NCBI GenBank assembly: GCA_044222395.1
Contig: JBGANK010000002.1
Location: forward strand, 97,251 to 161,250
Origin: JAEUMD01 sp044222395
Lineage (GTDB): Bacteria; Pseudomonadota; Alphaproteobacteria; Rhizobiales; Hyphomicrobiaceae
Reading direction: 5' to 3'
DNA length: 64,000 nucleotides
Within the stretch, counting starts at the first letter, position 1; the number at the start of each line of letters is the position of its first letter. Made by a program: the position numbers and the translations under genes. Of this stretch, positions 57,801 to 64,000 are shown piece by piece. The notes beneath the pieces are model-generated. The model saw only the letters and a program-made list of their open reading frames with translations. It did not search any database and was not told where the DNA came from.

Positions 57801-59639
57801 AAGCACGTGCCGACGACGCTGGCCTGCGAGGCTTGCCACTCGCCGACGAACTTCACGGCGTGGGGGCCGGGCACGCCGATGAACCATACCGGCATCACGT
57901 CGGGCTGCGCCACCTGCCACAACGGCACCAACGCTCTGGGCAAGTCGTCCTATCCAAAGCACATCGTGACGTCGCAGCCGTGCGAGCTGTGCCACTCGCC
58001 GACGAACTTCACTGCGTGGGGTCCCGGAACGCCGATGAACCACACCGGCATCACGTCGGGATGTGCGACCTGTCACAACGGCACCAATGCGATGGGCAAG
58101 TCGTCCTATCCCAATCACGTGGTGACGTCAAAGCCGTGCGAGTTGTGCCACTCGCCAACGAACTTCACTGCGTGGGGCCCGGGCACACCGATGAACCACT
58201 CCGGCATCACGTCGGGCTGCGCCACCTGCCACAACGGCACGATTGCCTCAGGCACTTCCGCCTACGCCAAGCACGTCCCCATCAGCGTCAGCTGCGAGGT
58301 CTGCCACTCGCCGACGAATTTCATTGCCTGGGGACCTGGCACGCCGATGAACCACACCGGAGCCGGTATCACTCTAAGCGCAGGACCTTGCCAGAACTGC
58401 CACAACGGCACCCTGGCCAAGGGCAAGAACTCGGGGCACGACAAGACCACGCTGGACTGCTTCAAGTGTCACACGAGTTTCAAGTCGTGGAGTTCTGTTC
58501 GGGCGGCGACCGATACGGGTGGAACCACATCGGCGACAGGTGCCGCGGTGTCGTCCGCGACGCAGACAGCGCCGCAGCCGCGAACCGCCTTGCCGACGGA
58601 AATCAGCAAGCCCGGCAAGCAGCCCGGCCCGTCGGTGGCGACCGCGACACAAGTGACACCGCAGGCGCGCACGGCTCTTCCCGCGAACTCAGGCAAGCCC
58701 GTCGCGCAACCGTTGCCGGAACCTGTGCCACAGCTTGCCACGCCGACAACACCTCAGGCCCGCGTTGCGGTGCCGTCCGTCGCGGAGAGCGGGCGCTTGC
58801 GTGGCTCAATTGCCCCTACGCCCGACAAGCCGATGGCTACCCCGAATGTGCCAGACGCCCGTGGGCAGATGCCGGCCGCAAGGTCGGCGTTCGGGGCCGA
58901 GCTGGGTCGCTTCGATCACAGCGCCGCCACCGGGGCTTGTATCAGTTGTCACAACGGCGCTCGCGCTCAAGGTAAGCCGCGTCGACATCCGGCAACGTCG
59001 AACGTCTGCGACAGCTGCCACCTGACGCGGAGTTGGACGACCGTTCGCTTCGACCACTCGGCGGCAACTGGCGGGTGCATGAACTGCCATAACGGAGTGA
59101 ACGCCGTCGGGAAGCCGAAAGACCATCTGCCGACATCGGCGAATTGCGACACCTGCCACCGCACGGTGACGTGGCGCGCAACGCAGCGGCGCCTGGATCA
59201 CGCCCAAGTCAACGGACCCTGCATGAGCTGCCACCGTCAGCGCGGCCATGCGACTCCGCCGTCACCCCGCCACTTCGTGACACCGGCTGGCTGCGATGCC
59301 TGCCATTCGACGCGCGATTGGACGGCGCGCTACCAGCATACGTCCGCCATGTATCCTGGCGAGCACGCGGCAAAGATCGAGTGCGGGCAATGTCACCCCA
59401 CCAATACACGCAGCGTGACCTGGAGAAATCCGGCGTTCGCGCGAACTTGCGCTGGTTGCCACGACAAGTCATTCAAGCCGCAGCAGCACCTGAAGTCTCA
59501 GTCTCCAGCACCGCTCGGCTACACACTGAGCGAACTCAAGGATTGCACTGGTGCCTGCCACGTCTATGCCGATCCGTCGATGCGCACGATCACCCAGCGT
59601 CGGTCCAGCCAACACCGAGTAGGGGCAGCAGGTTTCTAG
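51894..59639 (+). CDS. Giant repeat-built c-type cytochrome with 91 CXXCH haem motifs
   Basis: 2581 residues from a GTG at 51894 (or 2560 from an ATG at 51957, which places the signal peptide AAVQYLFALLLVVAMQ...GAFA at the start). I count 91 CXXCH motifs and one CXXXCH (CTGACH) near the end. Haems 1-12 are irregular and begin with the FDHSKTPFPLSGAH module of the 18-haem protein. Haems 13-82 form about 35 two-haem units of roughly 49-52 residues (CETCHSPTNF, AWGPGTPMNH, CATCHNGTNALGKS). Each unit has a His in NH[VI] and one in MNH, possible distal ligands. After haem 83 a Pro/Ala/Thr linker (about 2200-2345) leads to an eight-haem C-terminal domain. No membrane anchor or sortase signal is seen. 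Likely an exported electron conductor. Confidence 0.95.
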   Translation: MALSRRNANAHDSGYCSQRLAMAAVQYLFALLLVVAMQVGAGGAFAQSKSPSASGGWSATTAPVAQKGAAAPNAATGSAGDPSPSGIRIDRSFDHSKTPFPLSGAHTRASCESCHVGAVFKGLPHSCVDCHNNLRVEGARTSGKPSNHLPSGNVCTDCHVTDGWKQVHVDHSKQTATCTTCHDGRHAIGKPATHVPTTARCEKCHTSAGWQHVNSLTVDHREVSTNCATCHDGERAPGKPVNHMPTNSDCSSCHSNVGFKSATMNHTATSAPCETCHDNKIAKGKPPTHPVTTAPCASCHPSTSSFSVVRFDHTGITTGCANCHDGTKATGKPPTHIATTAPCENCHLSTTTFKVVSFDHVAAGITSNCARCHDGTTAIGKSSFANHVPTSQPCETCHSPTNFTAWGPGTPMNHAGITSGCATCHNGTMALGKPVGHVVTSEPCENCHHSTTNFKGATFDHTGITTGCASCHDGVQALGKSAYPNHIPTNQPCETCHTSTVAFGPGTPMNHLGISTGCATCHNGTLAKGQSSFANHIVTSQPCEWCHTSTVAWGPGTPMNHTGITSGCASCHDNVKAKGKASFANHIPTTQPCETCHSASNFTAWGPGTPMNHTGISSGCATCHNGTLALGKSGTHIPTTQPCELCHKSTFSFLGAGFDHTGVTSGCASCHDGVNALGKSAYPTHVPTSQPCETCHSPTNYVAFGPGTPMNHAGISSGCASCHNGTIALGKSAYANHVSTSQPCETCHAPNNFTAWGPGTPMNHAGITSGCASCHDGTTALGKSSYANHVTTSQPCETCHAPTNFTAWGPGTPMNHAGITSGCATCHNGTIAQGKAVYPNHIPTSLSCEACHSPTNFTAWGPGTPMNHSGITSGCASCHNDTLAIGKASYPTHVVTTAPCETCHHSTSSFKGATFDHAANGVTTASACATCHDGSTALGKSASHIVTSAPCQTCHTNFATFRGATFNHTGITSGCASCHNGSTATGKSAYPAHVPTSLACEACHSPTNYTAWGPGTPMNHAGITSGCATCHNGTNALGKSSYANHVATSQPCETCHSPTNFAAWGPGTPMNHTGITSGCASCHDGTMALGKSSYPNHVTTSLACELCHSPSNFTAWGPGTPMNHLGITSGCAACHDGTKALGKSSYPNHIPTTQSCETCHSASNFTAWGPGTPMNHTGITSGCAACHDGTRALGKSSYPSHVVTSAPCESCHYSTSTFKGATFDHVANGITTSSACATCHDGATALGKSGSHITTSAPCQTCHTSFVSFRGATFNHSGITSGCASCHNGTTAMGKSSYPNHVATNAACELCHSPTNFTAWGPGTPMNHTGITSGCENCHNGTNALGKSSYANHVVTSQPCTTCHSPTNFTAWGPGTPMNHAGITSGCASCHNGTTALGKSSYANHIPTSQPCETCHSPTNFTAWGPNTPMNHTGITSGCAACHNGTNALGKSSYPNHIVTLQPCETCHSPTNFTAWGPGTPMNHTGITSGCATCHNGTNAIGKSSYPSHVVTTAPCESCHHSTVSFKGATFDHAANGITTTSACATCHNGTQALGKSASHITTPVPCQNCHTSFTTFQGAVFSHTGISSGCAACHNGTTAMGKSSYPNHIATTAACESCHSPTNFIAWGPGTPMNHTGITSGCATCHNGTNALGKSSYPNHVTTPLACESCHSPTNFIAWGPGTPMNHTGITAGCANCHNGTIALGKSSYARHITTSLACEACHSATNFTAWGPGTPMNHIGITSGCATCHNGTNALGKSSYANHVPTSQPCELCHSPTKFTAWGPGTPMNHAGITSGCATCHNGTNALGKSSYANHVVTSQACEWCHSATNFTAWGPGTQMNHTGITSGCASCHNGTIAIGKTAYAKHITTTQPCELCHMSTVAFGPGTAMNHAGITSGCATCHNGTNALGKSSYPNHVATTQPCELCHSATNFAAWGPGTPMNHTGITSGCATCHNGTIALGKSSYTKHVPTTLACEACHSPTNFTAWGPGTPMNHTGITSGCATCHNGTNALGKSSYPKHIVTSQPCELCHSPTNFTAWGPGTPMNHTGITSGCATCHNGTNAMGKSSYPNHVVTSKPCELCHSPTNFTAWGPGTPMNHSGITSGCATCHNGTIASGTSAYAKHVPISVSCEVCHSPTNFIAWGPGTPMNHTGAGITLSAGPCQNCHNGTLAKGKNSGHDKTTLDCFKCHTSFKSWSSVRAATDTGGTTSATGAAVSSATQTAPQPRTALPTEISKPGKQPGPSVATATQVTPQARTALPANSGKPVAQPLPEPVPQLATPTTPQARVAVPSVAESGRLRGSIAPTPDKPMATPNVPDARGQMPAARSAFGAELGRFDHSAATGACISCHNGARAQGKPRRHPATSNVCDSCHLTRSWTTVRFDHSAATGGCMNCHNGVNAVGKPKDHLPTSANCDTCHRTVTWRATQRRLDHAQVNGPCMSCHRQRGHATPPSPRHFVTPAGCDACHSTRDWTARYQHTSAMYPGEHAAKIECGQCHPTNTRSVTWRNPAFARTCAGCHDKSFKPQQHLKSQSPAPLGYTLSELKDCTGACHVYADPSMRTITQRRSSQHRVGAAGF
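53073..58400 (+). repeat. Tandem array of about 35 two-haem units inside the giant cytochrome gene
   Basis: The dominant unit is 156 bases (52 codons): CxxCH, 22 residues including AWGPGTPMNH, CxxCH, then 20 residues including GKS and NH. Shorter units (49-51 codons) carrying FKGATFDH or FRGATFNH recur at set positions. Units differ at many third positions, so the array is old or actively diversifying, not a recent assembly artefact. Confidence 0.9.
54591..57362 (+). repeat. Higher-order repeat: three exact 924-base periods of 12 haems
   Basis: Corresponding cysteine codons of haems 33, 45, 57 and 69 begin at 54591, 55515, 56439 and 57363: steps of exactly 924 bases (308 codons). Each period consists of a 51-residue unit with FKGATFDH and an extra AANG insertion, a 49-residue unit with GATFNH or GAVFSH, and four 52-residue units. 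A degenerate 307-codon period precedes it (haems 21-32). Confidence 0.85.
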
Positions 59640-59975
59640 GTTGATGATCGCTGGAATAGTGGAGCGTCGACGCCGGTGTCGCCCGCTGCCAGCCCGTCGT
59701 GTGCGTGTCCGCATGAGTGCCGGAGTTGTACCCCAGATTAGTATTTGGTTAAGCGGTGCACCCTAGTGTTTTTCATCTGTGTGGTGACATTGCAGTTGCT
59801 TCCGCATCGGAAGCCTCGCGTCGGGTCCTGTTCGATCGCTTGCGCTGCATTCACTTTGCACGGCGCCATTTCGTCGTAGTCCACCTGACGTCGGCTTTGT
59901 CGTCTTCGTTCTCGTCTGCGTTCTCAGCAACCGCCATCGAAGGCATTGAACGCAGATAAGGGAGGGTGGCTTCGC
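59640..59975. other. Intergenic region before the barrel-omptin gene
   Basis: 336 bases, with no supported ORF. GGAGG at 59961-59965 serves the next gene. No clear terminator for the giant cytochrome gene is seen, so the two genes may be co-transcribed. Confidence 0.5.
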
Positions 59976-62900
59976 ATGTGGACTTCGCGTCGCGTTCCCT
60001 TTTTTCTGGGAATTGTGGGACTTGGCCTGCTTTCCGCTGCAGCCGGTGCGGAACCGGTCTCCGACCACGTTCTTGCCGATGTGTCGGTGAGCGAGAAAGC
60101 CGGTTGCGCGATCGTCACGATCAGGCTCAACCAACGCGTCCAATACCTCAACCATTTTGCGCCGACGGGTGGCGACGAGCTGCGCATCACGCTTTCCGCG
60201 ATCGATCGTGCTGCAACCGCACGGCGTCCGGACGGAATGCGCGAAGCTCTCCGCGCGCCGCAGAACGAACTTGCGAGCATCTTTGCCATCGAGCTCGAGT
60301 CGAGCGGCAAGACCGATACGCTGACCGTCTATTTCAAGCGCGGGGTGGCCGCGCGCGTCGCGCAGGGCGGTGATTTCAGGAGCATCCACTTCTCGGTATC
60401 GAAGCCTCAAGCCTCTGCAGGCTGCCAGCCGGCGCTCGAAGCCGCGGCAGCAAACACCGCACCGGCGGCGATGATCGATCAACAGGGTGCGGGCGGCAAG
60501 GCACCGGATGGTGCGGCCCTGCCGCCAGCGGGCGATCCCGGCAAGCTGCTTTCGGAAGCGCGTGCGGCATTCGAGAAGAAGAACTACGACCGGGCTGTCA
60601 AGCTGCTGTCCAAGCTGCTGGAGGGGGGCGAGTCAAAAGATCGCCAGGAGGCACAGGAATTGCTGGGCCTGTCACGCGAACTCCGAGGCCAGCTCGCTCA
60701 CGCCCGCGCAGAATACAAAGAGTACCTCCGCCTCTATCCCAAGGGTGCTGGCGCCGACCGCGTGCGCCAGCGTCTCGCGCAAATCGAGGAAGGAGCAATG
60801 CCGGCAGGTGACGGCCTGGCAGGTGGCGTGGCCAAGGATCCCAATGCGCCCGGTCAAGGCAAGGTCGTACTCGACGACAAGGGCCTCTTGCGAGGAACTC
60901 TGCCACCAGCAGGCGAGGGCACGCATCTGGTTCAGCAACAGGCGCCGCCGGAATGGACGTATTCGGCCTTCGGTTCGGCCTCGATCTTCTACAACCTCAA
61001 TCAGGGCGGGCGCAGTTTCATCGAGTTGCCGCGCACCGATCTCGGCTGGAGCCGGGAAGATCCCTACAAGACCTACCAGAACTCGCTGCTCGAAAACTTC
61101 GACTTCGATGCCCGATTCGACAATGCAGCCTATGCTGGCCGCTTCCGCTTCTCGGGCTCGCAGCAAAACGATTTCACGGGCAGCTCGGTCGACGAGACCC
61201 GTGTCGCAACGCTGCTGCTCGAAAGTCGCTTCAAGGACTCGGGAGCCACGACGCGTATCGGCCGGCAGACGAGTACCTCCGGCGGCGCGCTCGGCCGCTT
61301 CGATGGAATACAGGGCAGCTATCGGTTCTCCGACACGATCGGGATGAACGCCATTGGCGGCTCGCCTGTCGAGCGTGCAAGCGACCTTCCGTTCATCCAC
61401 GAGCGGTATTTCTTCGGCGTCTCAGCCGATGCAAGCTGGTTCAGCAAGTCGCTCGACACGACGCTCTATGCCATCGAGGAGCGCAGCGAGGATTTCCTCG
61501 ATCGTCGTGCCGTCGGTCTGGAAGTGCGCCACTCCAACAACGGTCAATCGCTCTACGGCGCGGCTGAATACGACATACACTTCAATGACATCAAAAGCGC
61601 TCTGCTGAACGGCAGCAAGATCTTCGATGATCGCTCGGTGGCATCGCTCCAGGTCGACTACAGGCGAGCGCCAACCCTGCAGCTGTCAAATGCCCTGATG
61701 GGGCAATGGAATTCGACACTGGCCGAGCTGTTCCAGCGCTACAGCGTCTCCGAGATCGACCAGTTGGCGCTTGATCGCACGGCAAGAAGCTTCACGGCGA
61801 CGTTGTCCTACTCGCGGCCGATCTACGATTGGCTCCAGTGGAATGGCGATATCACGATGAGCCGGCTGAGCGGCATGCCGGCTTCGGGCGGAATCGATGC
61901 CGTCCCATCACCCGGTGCCGACTATTTCGCGTCGAGCCAGCTCGTGGCCTCCGGCATCTTCCGCGAGGGTGATACGGTTTCGGGCGCGCTGCGCTATGCC
62001 TACGGCCCTATCGCCGATCGCTACCTAGCCGAAGTCTCCATGAGCTATCCGATCACGCCAACATGGCGCGTGAGTCCGCTGATGCAGGTCGGCTACATGA
62101 CGTACAAGACGGAGCAGCGGGAGGACTACCAGCTGATGCCGTCGATTCGAAGCTTCTACAAAGTGTACGACAATACAACGTTCGAGCTTGAACTCGGCGG
62201 CAAGCTGATAGAATCGAATTCGGCAACGCTCGGCAAGGCGCTGCAGCAAGAGCTGCTCGTGCTGGCGGGAGTGCGCTACGATTTCGATCAGCGAGGGGGC
62301 TGGGGGATCGCTTCGAAGAAGGAGCCGACTGGATCCAGGAATGGGGTGATCCAACTTGGAAACTTCGTGGTTTCCGCATCCGCTGGACACATGTGGGGTG
62401 TCGCCAACGAAATCGCCTACAATCCCGATGGATCAAAGCTCAGCCAGTTGACGTGGCGAACCAAAGGTGCGGCGGTCACCGGTGGTGGCATCGACTGGAT
62501 GCCGGTCGACTGGTTCTCGATGGGCGTGCGGGGACGCACGAACATGAGCGGCCGGTCATTGATGGACGATTCAGACTTTGGGATCATCGGTTGTCCGGAT
62601 ATGACGTGCTATTCGTATCACGAGGATACGAGTCTTGTGCGGATGTACGCGCTGGATGCCTCGGCTGCGGTGACGCTGCCAGTTTCCGATCTCTTCTCGG
62701 TAAGCGCCTTGGCGGGCTATCGCTGGGACAGCTCGCACTGGCAGGCCCGCAACGGCGTGGCGAACTACGGCGAACTGCCGACCGGGCTCGGCATCGAGTA
62801 CGAGCAGTGGTGGCAAGCGCCCTATCTGGGTGTTGCAGCGAAGGCGACTCTGGGCCGCTTCGCGCTCGGCGGGAAAGTCACCTATTCGCCTTGGGTGCAA

Positions 62901-63176
62901 GCCCACGACGAGGACCACCATGTCTGGACCAACACCATTTTCACCGACGCCTTCAAGGGGGGCGGTCTGCTTGATGTGACGGCGAGCCTTGATTATGCGC
63001 TCACCGACACGTGGCGGCTCAGTCTCGAATACGATTACCGGCGTTACGCGCTGGCCAAGGGTTCGACGACGACGAACTACTACTTATGGGGCATCGTCGT
63101 GGAGACCGAGGGCAATGTAGCAGGTGCGGACAGCACGACCCAAACCCTCTCCGTCGGCGTCAGCAAGACCTTCTGA
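59976..63176 (+). CDS. Outer-membrane protein: AMIN-like domain, TPR, large beta-barrel and C-terminal omptin protease domain
   Basis: 1066 residues from an ATG at 59976 with GGAGG about 10 bases upstream (a TTG at 59946 is less likely). A signal peptide ends near SAAAGA. Residues 30-145 look like an AMIN domain (VTIRLNQRVQYLNHF; DTLTVYFKRG). Residues 190-265 hold TPR-like helices (LLSEARAAFEKKNYDRAVKLL). Residues 325-790 are alternating strands of a large barrel. Residues 795-1066 align by eye with omptin proteases such as OmpT: LSQLTWRTKGAAV, then DSDF, and later DEDHH. The catalytic tetrad (OmpT Asp83, Asp85, Asp210, His212) corresponds to Asp865, Asp867, Asp980 and His982. It ends in SKTF with the aromatic barrel terminus. 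Next to two multihaem cytochromes, it may be their outer-membrane conduit. Confidence 0.82.
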   Translation: MWTSRRVPFFLGIVGLGLLSAAAGAEPVSDHVLADVSVSEKAGCAIVTIRLNQRVQYLNHFAPTGGDELRITLSAIDRAATARRPDGMREALRAPQNELASIFAIELESSGKTDTLTVYFKRGVAARVAQGGDFRSIHFSVSKPQASAGCQPALEAAAANTAPAAMIDQQGAGGKAPDGAALPPAGDPGKLLSEARAAFEKKNYDRAVKLLSKLLEGGESKDRQEAQELLGLSRELRGQLAHARAEYKEYLRLYPKGAGADRVRQRLAQIEEGAMPAGDGLAGGVAKDPNAPGQGKVVLDDKGLLRGTLPPAGEGTHLVQQQAPPEWTYSAFGSASIFYNLNQGGRSFIELPRTDLGWSREDPYKTYQNSLLENFDFDARFDNAAYAGRFRFSGSQQNDFTGSSVDETRVATLLLESRFKDSGATTRIGRQTSTSGGALGRFDGIQGSYRFSDTIGMNAIGGSPVERASDLPFIHERYFFGVSADASWFSKSLDTTLYAIEERSEDFLDRRAVGLEVRHSNNGQSLYGAAEYDIHFNDIKSALLNGSKIFDDRSVASLQVDYRRAPTLQLSNALMGQWNSTLAELFQRYSVSEIDQLALDRTARSFTATLSYSRPIYDWLQWNGDITMSRLSGMPASGGIDAVPSPGADYFASSQLVASGIFREGDTVSGALRYAYGPIADRYLAEVSMSYPITPTWRVSPLMQVGYMTYKTEQREDYQLMPSIRSFYKVYDNTTFELELGGKLIESNSATLGKALQQELLVLAGVRYDFDQRGGWGIASKKEPTGSRNGVIQLGNFVVSASAGHMWGVANEIAYNPDGSKLSQLTWRTKGAAVTGGGIDWMPVDWFSMGVRGRTNMSGRSLMDDSDFGIIGCPDMTCYSYHEDTSLVRMYALDASAAVTLPVSDLFSVSALAGYRWDSSHWQARNGVANYGELPTGLGIEYEQWWQAPYLGVAAKATLGRFALGGKVTYSPWVQAHDEDHHVWTNTIFTDAFKGGGLLDVTASLDYALTDTWRLSLEYDYRRYALAKGSTTTNYYLWGIVVETEGNVAGADSTTQTLSVGVSKTF

Positions 63177-64000
63177 TCGAATTCACGATTTCTGTTTTCA
63201 TGTACGGCGATGTGCGGCCACGCTTGGAGCCCACCGGTTGCGAAGGTGTAGAAGCGGTGACCCTGAGGTTGCCGTTTTTGTCCGTCAACTCTCAAGCGGC
63301 TCGTCCAACACGGCCTGCGCTACGCATCGCGGCGCCGGTAGGCCGGCCGCTGGTGCATCGTCGACCACGCCGCCGAAACCCAATTCGTTCTCAGTAGCGC
63401 GAGAGCCTGGTTTCCGTCATTGTGCCAAGTCGAGCCTGTGCGGACGAGCGGTCGGCCAAAGCCGGTGGTGCGGAATCGTTGTTTGGGCTGCGCACCGAGG
63501 GCGCAAGGTCACGCGCGGTGCCGGCCAGACTGCTTCCCTGGAGATTCTTGCGATACGATCGGGCGTCGATCGGTGCAGTTCTGCCGTTGTCACTTGGCCT
63601 CCTGCGAACAGGGTGCCCGTGATGGAGAACTGCGGCAAGGGATTGCTCCGATCGAGAGTTTGTTGGCCCTGCGATCAATAGTGAAGGCCGACGCGCCGCG
63701 TGGCTCAGCCGAAAAAAGGCAGCCGAGGATTGGCGCCGGTCAAGGTGCGGTAATGTTGGCGGCTGCTAGAGCTTGTCCGGTTTTGAAGGAGTCTTGAATG
63801 CGCTCCATCTCTATGCGTTGAGCAAGTTTTTTTGCGCTGAACCGCTGCGCACTTCAGCGAAACATGCTCTAGTGTGGCGATCGCGAAGCCCGCACCATAC
63901 TTTGCGGCCGGGTTGCGAGTCGGACTTCTCGATCTCGGTTACACTAGATCATTGAAGTTATTAGTGTCGTGGGGGGGGAAATAGTTTGGGGGTGGGGGGC
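63177..64000. other. Right-end region without supported genes
   Basis: 824 bases. Several short frames exist on both strands, none with a ribosome site or family likeness. A dispersed palindromic element lies at 63766-63880. The last 40 bases carry runs of 8, 5 and 6 guanines. Confidence 0.5.
63766..63880. repeat. Dispersed palindromic element, copy 2
   Basis: GAGCAAGTTT at 63820-63829 and AAACATGCTC at 63860-63869 are near-perfect arms; the loop has ACCGCTG and CACTTCAG as in the copy at 7772-7820. TAGAGCTTG at 63768 and CTCTAG near 63867 extend the element. It lies outside genes. Confidence 0.65.

Noticed and set aside
53073..58400. Regular repeats suggestive of a CRISPR array
   Set aside because: The 156-base period is coding, in frame throughout, and explained by two-haem protein units; no short identical repeats with unique spacers exist.
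63391..63678. Short frames near the right end on both strands
   Set aside because: They overlap each other on both strands, lack ribosome sites and resemble no family.

Overview
The window is GC-rich, densely coded DNA from a Gram-negative bacterium. Alphaproteobacterial-style GlgC, an Omp25-like beta-barrel protein, Crp/Fnr control and dispersed GAGCA...TGCTC palindromes between genes suggest an alphaproteobacterium, probably Hyphomicrobiales. The genus cannot be told from the sequence alone.

Layout. 1-3172: a membrane signalling protein (cut by the window edge), a receiver-only response regulator and a cNMP/CBS/DUF294 nucleotidyltransferase-like protein. 3280-4832: a TSUP permease coupled to an unassigned protein. 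5426-8746: ADP-glucose pyrophosphorylase (glgC), glucokinase and a Crp/Fnr regulator. 9195-20946: one long run of genes, nearly all with 4-base stop/start overlaps, encoding a complete Mbx/Mbs-type membrane complex. It has Mrp subunits E, F, G, a fused MbhD-MbhE-MrpB, C and D, a second large antiporter-like subunit, and NuoH-, NuoB-, NuoC- and NuoD-like subunits. The last complex subunit fuses a NuoI-like ferredoxin to a GltD-type NAD(P)H flavoprotein, and a rubrerythrin-like gene follows. 20983-29025: a second glgC, a GlgX-MalQ fusion and glgB. 29255-37492: pyruvate:ferredoxin oxidoreductase (porG, A, B plus a GltD-ferredoxin fusion), pyruvate phosphate dikinase and an orphan F1 gamma subunit. 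37711-43653: glycogen phosphorylase, glycogen synthase and a pyrophosphate-type phosphofructokinase. 43787-46346: an NhaD-type antiporter and an outer-membrane protein. 46491-63176: an extracellular-electron-transfer-like cluster with an ankyrin protein, a membrane-anchored Fe-S flavoprotein, a b-type-cytochrome-like membrane protein, an 18-haem cytochrome, a 2581-residue cytochrome with 91 CXXCH motifs, and an outer-membrane protein that joins AMIN-like and TPR regions, a large beta-barrel and a C-terminal omptin protease domain with its catalytic tetrad intact.

Working model (inference). Glycogen is stored when carbon is plentiful and broken down when oxygen is short. Hexose phosphate passes through PPi-linked glycolysis (PPi-PFK and PPDK) to pyruvate. 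The ferredoxin oxidoreductase then makes reduced ferredoxin, which the Mbx-type complex could oxidise while moving H+/Na+ and delivering electrons to its flavoprotein arm. Excess electrons could leave the cell through the inner-membrane Fe-S flavoprotein and cytochrome-b pair, the 18-haem and 91-haem cytochromes, and the outer-membrane barrel. The three strongest novelties are the 91-haem repeat cytochrome, the barrel-omptin fusion and the Mbx complex with a fused NAD(P)H flavoprotein module.
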